Shown here one piece after another: positions 1-12,184 of a DNA stretch of 64,000 nt. The notes below the pieces were generated by a model. The model had not been told where the DNA came from. It saw nothing but the letters and a program-made list of their open reading frames with translations, and made no database searches. Location: positions 10,916,177 through 10,980,176 of the forward strand of contig NC_057791.1 of NCBI RefSeq assembly GCF_014905175.1, given 5' to 3'. The position numbers and the translations under genes are program-made. Numbering within the stretch: position 1 is the first letter of the stretch; each line of letters opens with the position of its first letter. This stretch comes from Aphidius gifuensis. Its lineage: Eukaryota; Arthropoda; Insecta; Hymenoptera; Braconidae.

Positions 1-349
1 TTTCATCAGATCGGACGTATAATTAATACTTAAATTAAATTGATTGTGTAATAAATCAACCAGTATAAAGTTTTATTTATTATGCATCGATAATTGATAG
101 AGATGTAAGACAAGTTTGGCAAATATAATCCAAAGATCTAATAATGCCGTGATATGCAGAATGAGTGAAGAAAGGTTCTGAATTACAATTTTTCGAATGA
201 TCTCTTTGTAAATTCAAAATCTTATTTAAGTTGTTTAATGTCAATATTAGGGATCATAGATTGACAGAAAGAACATACAATTACATGTTCGGATAATGAC
301 ATGTTTAATTTCCCTTTTTCACATATGAATCAAACAAAATCATTACGTA
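1..349. other. AT-rich, nothing recognised
   Basis: No ORF, repeat or RNA gene seen. Confidence 0.6.
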
Positions 350-742
350 CCCTGGTAGAAATAATCTCTCCAGATTTTTCTGGATTTTTCCGGATTCAAT
401 CCGGATTTCTCTGGATTTTCTACGTAATTGAGACTTCCGGAGATATTTACGGAGTAATCTCCAGACTATTTCTATAATATCTCCGGATTCTTTCCGGAAT
501 TTTGACTTAAAAAAACAAACACAAAAAAATGAAAAAATTAATAAGAAAAAGTAGAAATAAGAGTTTACATACGAAAAATAAAAAAGAAATTTTTTCTGAA
601 AAAATCCGGAGAAAACCCGAAAAAACTCCGGAATAATATCTTTGGAAGTCTCAATTGCGCAGAAAATCCGGCGAAATCCGGAGATAATCCGGAGATATTC
701 GGAGAAAATCCGGAGAAATCATGAGAAATCCGGAAATATCCA
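350..742. mobile_element. Degenerate CCCTGG/CCGGAGAT MITE
   Basis: The left end CCCTGGTAGAAATA matches the intact copy at 29096-29424. The interior consists of CCGGAGA words on one side and TCTCCGG words on the other, forming a large imperfect hairpin. The right terminus is missing. Confidence 0.7.
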
Positions 743-779
743 AGAATAAAATTAAACCATAAATTCTTTGAAAATAATT

Positions 780-1971
780 TACCATTTATGTATTGTTATT
801 TCAAGAAGTTACTGCAAAAATTTCAACAATAGTTGTTCATTTTCTACCAGCACTGGTAATGCCTTAACTTTTCTTGAATCACAAATCTTGCTTGGCAAAA
901 TAAAATCAACAACATTATAAAAAAAAACAATTGAAAGCTGAAAGTATATTTCGAATTACTTACATTCAGGTCTATTTGGAAATATGAACATAATGAATTT
1001 TTTTCAAAATGAGTACATTCAAGTTTTGATCGAATTTAAATAAAATATATCTATTATTGAAAGTCGTATCGCAACATGTCTAATTTAAAGGAAAGAAATT
1101 ATTAATAAATGTTAAAAACAATAATAAAAATATTATAAAAAACAAACTTTGAAAATTTGGCGATTCATGATGTGTATAAAACGTCAATTATGTATCCTAA
1201 TCTTTCTTAATTTATAAACTTTCCTTGGCAACGAAAATCAACGACATTAAAAAAAAAAACAAAAAAAATTCAAAGAGAAAAAAAAAACAAAAAACAATTG
1301 AACGTGGAAATTAAAATTTATTCAAAACAAATTATAATGGAACACCCGAACATAAATTAACGTTAGCAACATATTTGCCCTCTCTTATGATTACCGATGA
1401 CAATTTTATTTTTCAGTCAAGAAGAAAGTTTTAACTTTTTTTCGAGTAACTTACATTCAGGTCTATTTGGAAATATGAACATAATAAATTTTTTTTCGTT
1501 GATGTTCAGAATTTACGATAATAAAAAATTGAAAATATTTCCTGATGTACTAAGAGTGTTAAAAAAAAGCTGAATACTTTGGTTTACTGGAAAATATGAT
1601 CGCTGTTGATAAGATGAATAGAATATTTTTCGATTTACAAAAAATTTTGAAAAATTCCAACATTTTAATGGAGGTTATTAAGTTGACATATTTTTTCTTT
1701 CTTATAATTACCGATGACAATCGATATTTTTATAATGAAACAGTTACAACCATTTTTCGGGTTACATACATTTAGGTCTATTTGGGAATATGAACATAAT
1801 AAATGTTTTTTCCTTGACGTTCAGATTTTACGCAATTTTTGAGATTTCATTTGAGGTTATCGAATTGTCATATTTTGACTCTCTTATAATTACCGATGAC
1901 AAACGTTATTTTTATAATGAGAACAATTCCAACTATTTTGTGAATAACGTACATTTAGGTCTATTTGGCAA
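780..1971. repeat. Degenerate tandem repeat
   Basis: The phrase TTACATTCAGGTCTATTTGG or a close variant recurs near 960, 1451, 1767 and 1949, and CTTATAATTACCGATGACAA recurs near 1384, 1708 and 1884, so there are at least three diverged units. No coding content. Confidence 0.6.
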
Positions 1972-2945
1972 CCCGAGATGAAAAAATTGAGGTATTTTGA
2001 CGAAACACAATTGTGTTTGATCCTTGAAATTGTGTTTCTGAGCGCCATTAAAAGTACTTTTCGGATACCGATTGAAAAGTATTTTTAGCAGGATAATTAT
2101 GTTTGACGAGTATTTGAAATACAATTGTATCCGGTTAAAATACTTGCTCGGGATACTCAAAAATACAATTGTATCCGTTTAAAATACCTGCTGATTATTT
2201 GAAAAAAATAATTCCAACAAGAGTGCGTTTTACATATATATTTGTTTACATAAATTCGTTTCTACCCGGGTTTGATCCTACGTTTTCCTAATTACTAAAC
2301 CTACACTCTACCGCGAGACCATTTTTACAAGTTAATAAAATTTGAAATTTTGTTGACATAACCTACGAAGTCGATACAAATATAATTTATTTAAAAAATT
2401 AAAAAAGAGATTCACTATCGTTATTTTAGATTACGACTCGATTTATTTGACTATACATTCTTTCCTAATCAACATTTGCCATAATTAATTATAGTTAAAT
2501 AGCTATTGGCAAATGTATGTAAGTAAAAGATGTGGTGTCCCTAGCATGATTACTAGAATAAATTGGAAATGTTAATATAAGGATAAAAAAAATTATTAAA
2601 TAATTATTAATTAATTCATAAATAAATTATTTAACTCTAAAAATAATTGGAGTTTATTATATAATACGGTGCTATGATATTGAAATTTTTCTAAGTCCAA
2701 AAACTGGAGTATCAGAATACTTTTCAAAGACTTTTAAAATACCCAAACATTTAAAATACCTGTCAGGGATAATTGTATCCGAGAACCGATATTCGAGCTC
2801 TTCATTTACTTCTTTCATAATACCACCAAAATATCGAAAATACTCATAAGTATTCTCACAATACCTCATAAACATCGCCGGATATAATTCAAACACTATA
2901 AAATATCAATAATACTATTCGAATACTTGATTTTTTCATCTCGGG
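1972..2945. mobile_element. Inverted-repeat element, CCCGAGATGAAAAAAT ends
   Basis: CCCGAGATGAAAAAATTGA at 1972-1990 is inverted as TTGATTTTTTCATCTCGGG at 2927-2945. Internal words such as ATACAATTGTATCC and AAAATACTT recur in both orientations. It also holds a tRNA-like segment. Confidence 0.65.
2258..2326 (-). pseudogene. tRNA-like segment
   Basis: On the minus strand TGGTCTCGCGGTAGAG resembles an A box and GGATCAAACCC a B box (consensus GGTTCRANYCC), about 45 nt apart. No good acceptor stem, so a decayed tRNA or SINE head. Confidence 0.35.
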
Positions 2946-3128
2946 CGGCTGTAATTTTCTTTTTTTTTTAAAGCTCTAACTTTATTTAAATTAATTTTAT
3001 TGAGTGTTCTTTTTTTATCAGGTGCTGGTGTAAATATTTTATTTCGTTTTCTCATTCGTTTTTGTCCTACCGATCCAAAATGCCGACCCAAACTGTTGTT
3101 TTTGATGCCTAGATTTTATAAAAATCAT
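2946..3128. other. AT-rich spacer
   Basis: No feature seen. Confidence 0.5.
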
Positions 3129-3235
3129 TTATGTTACAAGGGCAGTGGGAACAATGTGTGAATTTCCAAAGCGCAAGAGGGGTAGTGCGCTTTTTAGAAA
3201 TTCACACATTATTACCACTGTCCCTAGTAACATAA
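3129..3235. mobile_element. 107-bp MITE, TTATGTTACAAGGGCAGTGG family, copy 1
   Basis: Ends TTATGTTAC...GTAACATAA; the arms continue as GGGCAGTGG and CCACTGTCCC. A second copy of the same length is at 54119-54225. Confidence 0.85.
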
Positions 3236-3242
3236 AATATGG

Positions 3243-3345
3243 TTCGTTACATGTGCCCAATCAGAGAGCCCGCTCACAACTCATTTGGAGGGGAAACACT
3301 CGCCAAGGCTCGTGCTTGCCCCTCCGAATTCGTTGAGAGCACACT
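3243..3345. mobile_element. Truncated TTCGTTACATGTGC element; empty site for another insertion
   Basis: Matches the left part and the core of the element at 54235-54957 but lacks its right end. It includes CTCACAAC (3273-3280), the unoccupied target of the 588-bp element at 54273-54860. Confidence 0.8.
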
Positions 3346-3349
3346 TTAA

Positions 3350-3605
3350 AAAAGTTTGTAGTAAAACAAAATTGTTTAAATTTTAGACAATATTACGTCT
3401 TGCCTTATAACAGATTTTGTTTCCCTGAAAACCAAATTGTCTAAATTTTAGACAATATTACGTCTTGCTTTATAACAAATTTGATTTTTATTAAAACGAA
3501 ATTGTCTAAATTTTAGACACTATTGCGTCTTGCTTTATAACATATTTGGTTTCATTGTCAACAAAATTGTCTAAATTTTAGACAATATCGTCTTGCTTCA
3601 CCCGA
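3350..3605. repeat. Left arm of outer inverted repeat (TCTAAATTTTAGACAAT units)
   Basis: Four ~65-70-bp units with AAATTGTCTAAATTTTAGAC and CGTCTTGCTTTATAAC. They are inverted at 11215-11570. Confidence 0.8.
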
Positions 3606-3963
3606 GGAACGAAATTTATATATATCTTTATATACCTTTATATATTCATATATAACTTTATAAAATTTTATATAATTTTATATAATTATATAAAAATTTG
3701 AAGAATTTTTAAACTCTCTATATATAATTATATACAACTTTATAAAGTTACATACAGCTATATCTAATTTTATAAAGTTATATATAAATGAGTACAAAGT
3801 TGTGAACGATTTGTGTATACGTATATATATAATTATATAAAGCTATATATTTCTATATGTAGCTGTATAAAGTTTCATATAGTTTTATAAAAGTATATAA
3901 ACTTTTATATGAATATACGAAAATATTTTTACTCAAGGAACGATCGTTATAAAGGTATATAAA
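3606..3963. repeat. TATATA-rich low-complexity stretch
   Basis: Starts at CCGAGGAACGAAATTTATA and is made of TTTATATA words; similar sequence in reverse ends at 9540-9823 with AAATTTCGTTCCTCGG. Confidence 0.7.
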
Positions 3964-3971
3964 GTTATATA

Positions 3972-6900
3972 TACCCAGGTAGAAAACTTCCGTCGGCCCG
4001 ACTGTCGGCCGACTGAGTGTCCCGACTTATTAAGTCGGAGGAAAGTCGGGATTTCAGTCGGGCCGACGTCGGATATTCTGTAAGATTCCCTTAAAGTAAA
4101 AAATTTAGAATATCAATTGCATTTTACAAAAGAAACTAAATTATTGATAGATAGACTATTTATGTTTGTAATTTGTTTCTAATCATTCTAATCATGAATA
4201 TTTTTCAATAAATTAAGCATAATTTTTTGTTTTACTCGAATTAACATTAAAATGACAGCTTGAGGTTATAGTCGAGATTTTAGACGACATTTATGAGAAA
4301 ACGGTTCTCATCCAATTACTGTATATTGAAAATACTAAGTCAGCTGTTTTACCGGCAGGCTAGCGACGAGTAATTTTGAATATGCAACTTTAACAATCAT
4401 GTTCATGTTTGGATCGGTTTGGATTAAAAACAACAAGTTTAATAAATAAAACAATCGTCTTGAATATTGTATTAGAATATAATTACCGATTGTTTTAACA
4501 TCTGTATATTGTATTGTTGACTCAGGTATATTACTATTATGATAATTATCATTATCATGTAGGAAATAAGGTAGCTAACCATACTGCTTTTCCTTGGACA
4601 TTTTTTATTTATTTTATAAATAAAATACATGTAAATTTATTTAACAAAAATAGAAAAGTCCAAGGAAAAGCAGTAGCTAAGAAAAAGATGTAGCTAAGGA
4701 ATTAATGTGACTAAGGAATTATTTCCTTGAGACATAATTTTTTGGCAACATTAATTCCTTAGCCACATCTTTTCCTTAGCTACTGCTTTTCCTTGGACAT
4801 TTTTATTTTTAAAAAATAAATTTACATGTATTTTATTTATAAAATAAATAAAAAATTGGAAAAAATGTAGCTAAGGAATTAATGTGACTAAGGAATTATT
4901 TCCTTGAGACATAATTTTTTGGCAACATTAATTCCTTAGCTTCATCTTTTCCTTAGCTACTGCTTTTCCTTGGACATTTTTATTTATTTTATAAATAAAA
5001 TACATGTAAATTTTTTTTTTTTAAATAAAAATGTCCAAGGAAAAGCAGTGGCTAAGAAAAAGATGTAGCTAAGGAATTAATGTGACTAAGGAATTATTTC
5101 CTTGAGACATAATTTTTTGGCAACATTAATTCCTTAGCTTCATCTTTTCCTTAGCCACTGCTTTTCCTTGGACATTTTTATTTTTAAAAAATAAATTTAC
5201 ATGTATTTTATTTATAAAATAAATAAAAAAGGTCCAAGGAAAAGCAGTAGCTAAGGAATTAATGTGACTAAGGAATTAATGTTGCCAAAAAATTATGTCT
5301 CAAGGAAATAATTCCTTAGTCACATTAATTCCTTAGCTACATCTTTTTCTTAGCTACTGCTTTTCCTTGGACTTTTCTATTTTTGTTAAATAAATTTACA
5401 TGTATTTTATTTATAAAATAAATAAAAATGTCCAAGGAAAAGCAGTAGCTAAGGAATTAATGTGACTAAGGAATTATTTCCTTGAGACATAATTTTTTGG
5501 CAACATTAATTCCTTAGCCACATCTTTTCCTTAGCTACTGCTTTTCCTTGGACATTTTTATTTTTAAAAAATAAATTTACATGTATTTTATTTATAAAAT
5601 AAATAAAAATGTCCAAGGAAAAGCAGTAGCTAAGGAAAAGATGTAGCTAAGGAATTAATGTGACTAAGGAATTATTTCCTTGAGACATAATTTTTTGGCA
5701 ACATTAATTCCTTAGCTTCATCTTTTCCTTAGCTACTGCTTTTCCTTGGACATTTTTATTTATTTTATAAATAAAATACATGTAAATTTATTTTTTAAAA
5801 ATAAAAATGTCCAAGGAAAAGCAGTGGCTAAGGAAAAGATGTAGCTAAGGAATTAATGTGACTAAGGAATTATTTCCTTAAAACATAATTCTTTGGCAAC
5901 ATTAATTCCTTAGTCACATTAATTCCTTAGCTACTGCTTTTCCTTGGACCTTTTTTATTTATTTTATAAATAAAATACATGTAAATTTATTTTTTAAAAA
6001 TAAAAATGTCCAAGGAAAAGCAGTGGCTAAGGAAAAGATGAAGCTAAGGAATTAATGTTGCCAAAAAATTATGTCTCAAGGAAATAATTCCTTAGTCACA
6101 TTAATTCCTTAGCTACATCTTTTTCTTAGCCACTGCTTTTCCTTGGACATTTTTATTTTTAAAAAATAAATTTACATGTATTTTATTTATAAAATAAATA
6201 AAAATGTCCAAGGAAAAAGAAAAGAAAAGAAAAAAGAATGAAATAATGTTGCCAAAAATGTCTCAGGAAATAATTCCTAGTCATTAATTCATCTTTTCAT
6301 AGCTACTGCTTTTCCTTGGACATTTTTATTTATTTTATAAATAAAATACATGTAAATTTTTTTTTTTTAAATAAGAATGTCCAAGGAAAAGCAGTGGCTA
6401 AGAAAAAGATGTAGCTAAGGAATTAATGTGACTAAGGAATTATTTCCTTGAGACATAATTTTTTGGCAACATTAATTCCTTAGCTTCATCTTTTCCTTAG
6501 CCTGCTTTCCTTGGACATTTTCATTTATTTTATAAATAAAATACATGTAAATTTTTTAAATAAAAATGTCCAAGGAAAAGCAGTGTTAAAAAATGTAACT
6601 AAGAATAATGTGACTAAAATTATTTCCTTGAGACATAATTGGCATTAATTCCTTAGCTTCATCTTTTCCTTAGCTACTGCTTTTCCTTGGACATTTTTAT
6701 TTATTTTATAAATAAAATACATGTAAATTTTTTTTTTTTAAATAAAAATGTCCAAGGAAAAGCAGTGGCTAAGAAAAAGATGTAGCTAAGGAATTAATGT
6801 GACTAAGGAATTATTTCCTTGAGACATAATTTTTTGGCAACATTAATTCCTTAGCTTCATCTTTTCCTTAGCCACTGCTTTTCCTTGGACATTTTTATTT

Positions 6901-7827
6901 TTAAAAAAAAAATTTACATGTATTTTATTTATAAAATAAATAAAAAAGGTCCAAGGAAAAGATGTGGCTAAGGAATTAATGTTGCCAAAGAATTATGTTT
7001 TAAGGAAATAATTCCTTAGTCACATTAATTCAACTCTTTCTCTTAGCCACTGCTCCTGGACATTTGTATTTTCAAAAAATAAATTTACATGTATTTTATT
7101 TATAAAATAAATAAAAAAGGTCCAAGGAAAAGCAGTGGCTAAGGAATTAATGTTGCCAAAGAATTATGTTTTAAGGAAATAATTCCTTAGTCACATTAAT
7201 TCCTTAGCTACATCTTTTTCTTAGCTACTGCTTTTCCTTGGACTTTTCTATTTTTGTTAAATAAATTTACATGTATTTTATTTATAAAATAAATAAAAAA
7301 TGTCCAAGGAAAAGCAGTATGGTTAGCTACCTTATTTCCTACATGATAATGATAATTATCATAATAGTAATATACCTGAGTCTTCAGATGTTAAAACAAT
7401 CGGTAATTATCTAATACATATTCAAGACGATTGTTTTATTTAAACTTGTTGTTTTAATCAAACCGATCAAACATGAACATGATTAAAGTTGCATTTAAAA
7501 ACTCGTCGCTTTAACGGCTGCGCTGACATATTTCAATATGTAGTGATGAGAAACCGTTTTTCGCAAATGTCGTCTAAATCGACATAACTGCTCATTTTAA
7601 TGTTAATTCGAGTAAAACAAAATTATTTAATGAAAAAATATTCATGATAATTAAAAACAAATTACAAACATAAATAATCTATCTATCAACAATTTAGTTT
7701 CTTTTGTAAAATGCAATGATATTCTAAATTTTACTTATACAGAATATCCGACGTCGGCCCGACTGAAATCCCGACTTTCCTCCGACTTTATTAAGTCGGA
7801 CGCGACACATATTTTTCTACCTGGGTA
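3972..7827. mobile_element. 3.86-kb foldback element with 8-bp target duplication
   Basis: Ends are TACCCAGGTAGAAAA (3972) and its inverse TTTTCTACCTGGGTA (to 7827), flanked by the direct repeat GTTATATA (3964-3971 and 7828-7835). Arms of about 600 bp are inverted copies (GTCGGCCCGAC, AAGTCGG, ATGATAATGATAATTATCAT, TAGCTACCTTATTTCC). The middle is a palindromic satellite. No ORF for a transposase. The 8-bp duplication suggests hAT mobilisation, although the flank is TA-rich and chance is not excluded. Confidence 0.8.
4590..7310. repeat. Array of ~190-bp palindromic units (CTAAGGAA satellite)
   Basis: CCTTGGACATTT-type landmarks recur about 15 times at ~190-bp spacing. Each unit is nearly self-complementary: CCAAGGAAAAGCAGTAGCTA ... 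GGAATTAATGTGACTAAGGA ... TAGCTACTGCTTTTCCTTGG, joined by TTTATTTATAAAATAAATAA hinges with ACATGTAAATTT. Units near 6215-6300, 6500 and 6583-6650 have many small deletions. Confidence 0.9.
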
Positions 7828-7835
7828 GTTATATA

Positions 7836-8985
7836 CAATTGTATGAAGCTATATACAATTGTATATAACTATATATAACTTTATATACCTTTATAAGGTT
7901 ATATATAGCTGTATATAGCAGTATAAATAAGTTTTATACATGTACAGTTTTATATAATTATATTAACCTTCATAGAACATAATATTTATAAATTAGTGAA
8001 CCAAAGTTACAAATAATAATATAGAGCGAGTTCTACGGGTTAATTCATTTATAACAAAGATTCTTTATTATTTATTAAAATGTAAGTCACATTACACAAT
8101 AAATATTATTTTAATAAAAAAAGTATCACATATTCTTTCTAATGAAACGTGGTATTTTACAGACATAGTTACCGACCCGTATGACAAGTCTTATGTTCTG
8201 TATCATACTGAATTTGATCAGCATACATTCGCTGGGTTTTTCAATTGGAATAATGTGTTCTATTCGGATTCCAACAGCATCATGAACGAAAAATGATAGG
8301 CTACTATCGAAAAAAAAGGTTAATAAGTATAATAAGTATGTAAGCAAAGAAGGTATAACAAGGTAAATAGAGTTTACACGGAAAAAAAATTTCATCAAAT
8401 TTTACTATGCTGCCACATTACCAAAGAACTATCTTTTGACTATTAAAAAATTTACTATCATTTTAACGAAAAAAAACAATTGTAGTCTTGAAAAATTAAA
8501 ATGTACCATAGCAATTTTCTTACGTTTTTTTTTTGCTATTTCCCAATGAAAAAATTACGACGCATATAAAGAAATTTTTACAGAAACCAAATTTAAAATT
8601 TAAAATAATCCAGCCTAAAAATTACATTGCAGCATAGCAAAAAATATTTTTTTTTTTTTTGCTTTGTATATTTATAAAATTTACTCTGCGGTTGTGGACA
8701 AAATTAAAATGATCCTCTGAAAATTTACAATGTAGCATAGTAATTTTAATAACTTTCTTGGCATTCCTGTAGGTGTCACTAACAAATACAAAGCAACATA
8801 TTTATAATTACAATGGGGCAAAATTGATAACGGACTCAGAAATATCAACTGCCCCCACTTTTTAGTCGACTGCGCAGGCGTGACTTTTGCTTGTTGATGT
8901 AAAACAAATAAATTTTTATTCTCACATGCGTTATCGTGGCACATCAGATACTGCGTAGGGTTGGTAACCGAAAGGTATGGGGTTC
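7836..8985. repeat. AT-rich DNA with a weak inverted-repeat element
   Basis: TATA-rich to about 8000. AAATTTTACTATGCTGCCA near 8396 is roughly inverted as TGTAGCATAGTAATTTT near 8730-8748, suggesting a degenerate MITE. The ORFs here are short and AT-driven. Confidence 0.4.
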
Positions 8986-8992
8986 AAGTCCT
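8941..8992 (+). pseudogene. 3' tRNA-like fragment
   Basis: GGGGTTCAAGTCCTGCACCC resembles a T arm plus 3' acceptor strand. The 5' half is not convincing, and a MITE begins inside the last bases. Confidence 0.25.
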
Positions 8993-9078
8993 GCACCCGT
9001 ATTCAAAGGATGTTCTCATTAGGGCGTTTTTTTTCCGATGGTGGCGTTTGTGGAGCTTTTCTACGTGAATACGGGTGC
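8993..9078. mobile_element. 86-bp MITE, GCACCCGTATTC ends
   Basis: GCACCCGTATTC is inverted as GAATACGGGTGC. The core (TCTCATTAGGGCG, TTCCGATGGTGGCG) is shared with 37085-37172, 46374-46523 and 51541-51620. Confidence 0.8.
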
Positions 9079-9144
9079 TGAGCCTGGACAGTTTTTTATG
9101 TCTACGTATTTAATGTAGAAAAAAAAAAAAAAAAAGAAAAACAT

Positions 9145-9483
9145 GGGTGCATTCCTTTAATAAAAAATTTTATAGGAAAAAGCTGTTTCTTGTAGTGGCA
9201 GTACTGGCACATGACATTATTTTTTTTGGCTTCCAATTATTAGATGGATAACTGACAACTGTTCAATGTTTATATCAAACTGAAATAGATAGAAAATTGA
9301 CTTGTTGTGATTGTTTGTTATTGTCACATAGGTCGTACCACACATTATCGTAAACTGAAAAGCCTGGAATATTGCATAGAGACATTTATCACTTTTGTCG
9401 TTGTTTCTGTTTCTAGTTTTTAGTCGGTATTACAGGGCAAAATTGCAAAACGAAAAAAAATTTTTTATTAAAGGAATGCACCC
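9145..9483. mobile_element. 339-bp MITE, GGGTGCATTCC family, 3-bp duplication CAT
   Basis: GGGTGCATTCCTTTAATAAA is inverted at the right end. Flanked by CAT on both sides (9142-9144, 9484-9486). CTG at 9280-9282 is the empty site of the CAGTCC insertion found in the related copy at 55400-55927. Confidence 0.9.
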
Positions 9484-9539
9484 CATTTCTTTATAATATT
9501 TTTTTTGAGCGTTTATCAACGAAGCAAATTTTGCGTTTG

Positions 9540-9823
9540 ACCATTTTAAAATACAGTTATATATACATTTATACAATTTTATATACCTTTATACACTTAT
9601 GTATAAAATTTCATAAAAGTAATAGTTATTGATCTTTATATATAAAACTTTATACAATTGTATGAAGTTTTATATAGTTATATAAAGTTTTATACAACAT
9701 GTTATATATAGCTTTATAAATAAAGTGGCAATATAAAACCATATATAACTTTATACCACTTTATAAAATTTTATACAACTATATAAAGTTATATATAAAT
9801 TTCGTTCCTCGGGCATAAATGAT
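9540..9823. repeat. TATATA-rich stretch ending AAATTTCGTTCCTCGG
   Basis: Inverse counterpart of 3600-3963. Confidence 0.7.
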
Positions 9824-9858
9824 TTGGTTCAATTCAAAACAAAATTGTGTAAATTTTA

Positions 9859-10404
9859 CACACAGAGAAGGATATGTTAACAGTTAACATATCCTGTTTA
9901 ATGTTAACATATGCCATGTTAAAATGGGTGGTGGCTGATAAGTTTACATCAAAGATATATATATTAACATTAAACATACGTATCTTAATAGTTAATATGC
10001 GTATGTTAACTATTAAGATATCTGTAATTGACACAATTTGAAGGTTAGGCTGATAGTTGAAAACATTTACGTATGTAAATATGAAAATTGAATGTAAAAT
10101 TAAGAATGAATTTACAAAAAAACTAAATTTAAATAAATTTATGACAACACGAGTACATATTATATTATATTACAATTAGAATAGTATCACAATATAATGT
10201 CAAAAAAAAAAGATGACAAGAAGTAGACTGGCGCATCAAAATATTTGGCCGCGTAAAGATACGTATGTTAACTATAAACATACGTATGTTAACAGTTAAG
10301 ATATCTATGTTTATTGTTAATATATATATCTTAACATTAAACTTTTGTATGTTTAATGTAAACATATTGGTATGTTAACTGTTAACTTATCCTTCTCTGA
10401 GTGT
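9859..10404. mobile_element. 546-bp inverted-repeat element, GAGAAGGATATGTTAAC ends
   Basis: ACACAGAGAAGGATATGTTA at the left is inverted as a GTTAACTTATCCTTCTCTGA end. The interior repeats ACATACGTATGTTAA words. It interrupts the sequence AAATTTTA(C/G)AC that is continuous at 11230-11250. Confidence 0.75.
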
Positions 10405-11214
10405 AGACACTTTTTGTCTAAATATTCTTATTAATCTTTTTGTCTAAATATCTTATTAATCTAATAGAACTATTCATTTATGATCAATTATAAATATTTA
10501 GACATGGGTAATTCTTTATAATTCTTTATAATAAAGCAAATTTGACATTAACAAATAATTTAACTCAACAATGATAAATATTTTATGGTTAAATTTTAAA
10601 TAATAGAAAAAATTTAGTCTGGAAATAATATTTGATTAAACGAATTTATAAATTCAAATTAAGACACCTAACATTTTGTTCCTTTAAGAATTTAAAATTT
10701 GTTCAATAAAATATAATTAAATATTTTTTTCATTACAAGACTTTGCAAATATATTCTATGTTAGCCAACGTGTACTTTAAGTTTACAAAAATCACATTGA
10801 AATTATAATCTTGCGATGGCCGCGCGGGCTAAGATATGCGTTTAGAAATTGGAAGATAGTAGGTTCGGTTCCCGGTTAAGACAAAAAAATAGGTTTAGGT
10901 TTCTCATGATAGGTAGGTATATAAATAGACATCAATGTAATAAAGACTCTAATTAACAATAAAAAATATAATTTTTTTTTTTTTTTATTATAAAACTTTT
11001 AAAATATATTTTTACGTCTTGAGTTATTCTATTATTGCTTTTAATTTAGAAAATGAAGTCTTGAAAAAAAAAAAATTAAGTATTGATTCGAGGCAATATG
11101 TGTCCATGAAAAAAGAATGTTATTATTTTTATTCAAAGAATATTATTGCATGTAAGAAGACAAATTGTATATAAAATTGAGGGACTTTATTCATAAATCA
11201 AGGCGTACAAGTAT
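10405..11214. other. AT-rich, one tRNA-like segment, otherwise nothing
   Basis: No coding or repeat structure recognised outside 10810-10882. Confidence 0.5.
10810..10882 (+). pseudogene. tRNA-Leu/Ser-like segment
   Basis: GATGGCCGCGCGGGCTAAGA resembles the A-box region of Leu/Ser tRNAs and GGTTCGGTTCCC is a good B box 35 nt later. The anticodon arm and acceptor stem do not pair well. Decayed tRNA or SINE head. Confidence 0.4.
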
Positions 11215-11570
11215 TTACATCAAGACAAAAAGTGTCTAAAATTTACACAATTTTGTTTTGAATTGAACCAAATCATTTATGAAGCAAGACGACATTGTCT
11301 AAAATTTAGACAATTTTGTTGACAATGAAACCAAACATGTTATAAAGCAAGACGCAATAGTGTCTAAAATTTAGACAATTTCGTTTTAATAAAAATCAAA
11401 TTTGTTATAAAGCAAGACGTAATATTGTCTAAAATTTAGACAATTTGGTTTTCAGGAAACAAGATCTGTTATAAGGCAAGGCGTAATATTGTCTAAAATT
11501 TAAACAATTTTGTTTTACTACAAACCAAATCTGTTATAAAGCAAGACGACATTGCCTAAAATTTAGACAC
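11215..11570. repeat. Right arm of outer inverted repeat
   Basis: Five units reading GTCTAAAATTTAGACAATTT plus GTTATAAAGCAAGACG, the inverse of 3350-3605. The outermost structure therefore spans about 8.2 kb and encloses all elements between. Confidence 0.8.
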
Positions 11571-12184
11571 TTTTGTTTCTTTTCAAGACAAACATATTCA
11601 TTAAATAAGAAAAAAAAAAATTAATTCAATTCCTGCAATTATTTCAAATGAAGGATATTAGTCGTTTGAAATAAATTTATTTTTACTGTATTTGATGTTT
11701 CTAATACTCGAATTGAACCTAAAAAATATATAGTCGAGGGATTTTTTTTGTTTTCAAGAAGACATATTTTTTTCTTCAATCAAACCGCTTTTTGTTTCTT
11801 TCAAACGTTTTTTTTTCCTAGACAAAAATTTCTATTTTGCAGAAATTTTTTTTTACAGTGTGCACGAAAGAATGGAACATGTTCATTGGCTGTGATAGTC
11901 TTGCAAGGCTAATTTCCACCAAAATTCTAGTAATTATCTAGTGATGAAAGATCTTGCAAGCATTTATATAGCGTGGAGACAGCGCTTGATATACCGTTTA
12001 TTTTGTTTATGTTTTGACAGTTTTCAGCCAAGTGTTTTGTATATATATATACCATGGAGGTGAATATAATATAAATGTAGACCTCCATGATATATACCTA
12101 TATAAGAAAAATTTTCATAAGCAAACAATTTCAAAAACCATTTTGGAACTAAAAAAAACCTCTCAGTAAGGAAAAGCTGCAGGA
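11571..12184. repeat. AT-rich spacer with partial MITE and small hairpin
   Basis: 11865-11992 matches the right two thirds of the element at 37338-37528 (CTTGCAAGGC, ATAGCGTGGAGACA). A short hairpin built on ACCATGGAGGT lies near 12050-12095. Confidence 0.6.

Noticed and set aside
4590..7310. Regularly spaced repeats resembling a CRISPR array
   Set aside because: Units are ~190 bp, self-complementary and contiguous, with no unique spacers, and the genome is eukaryotic.
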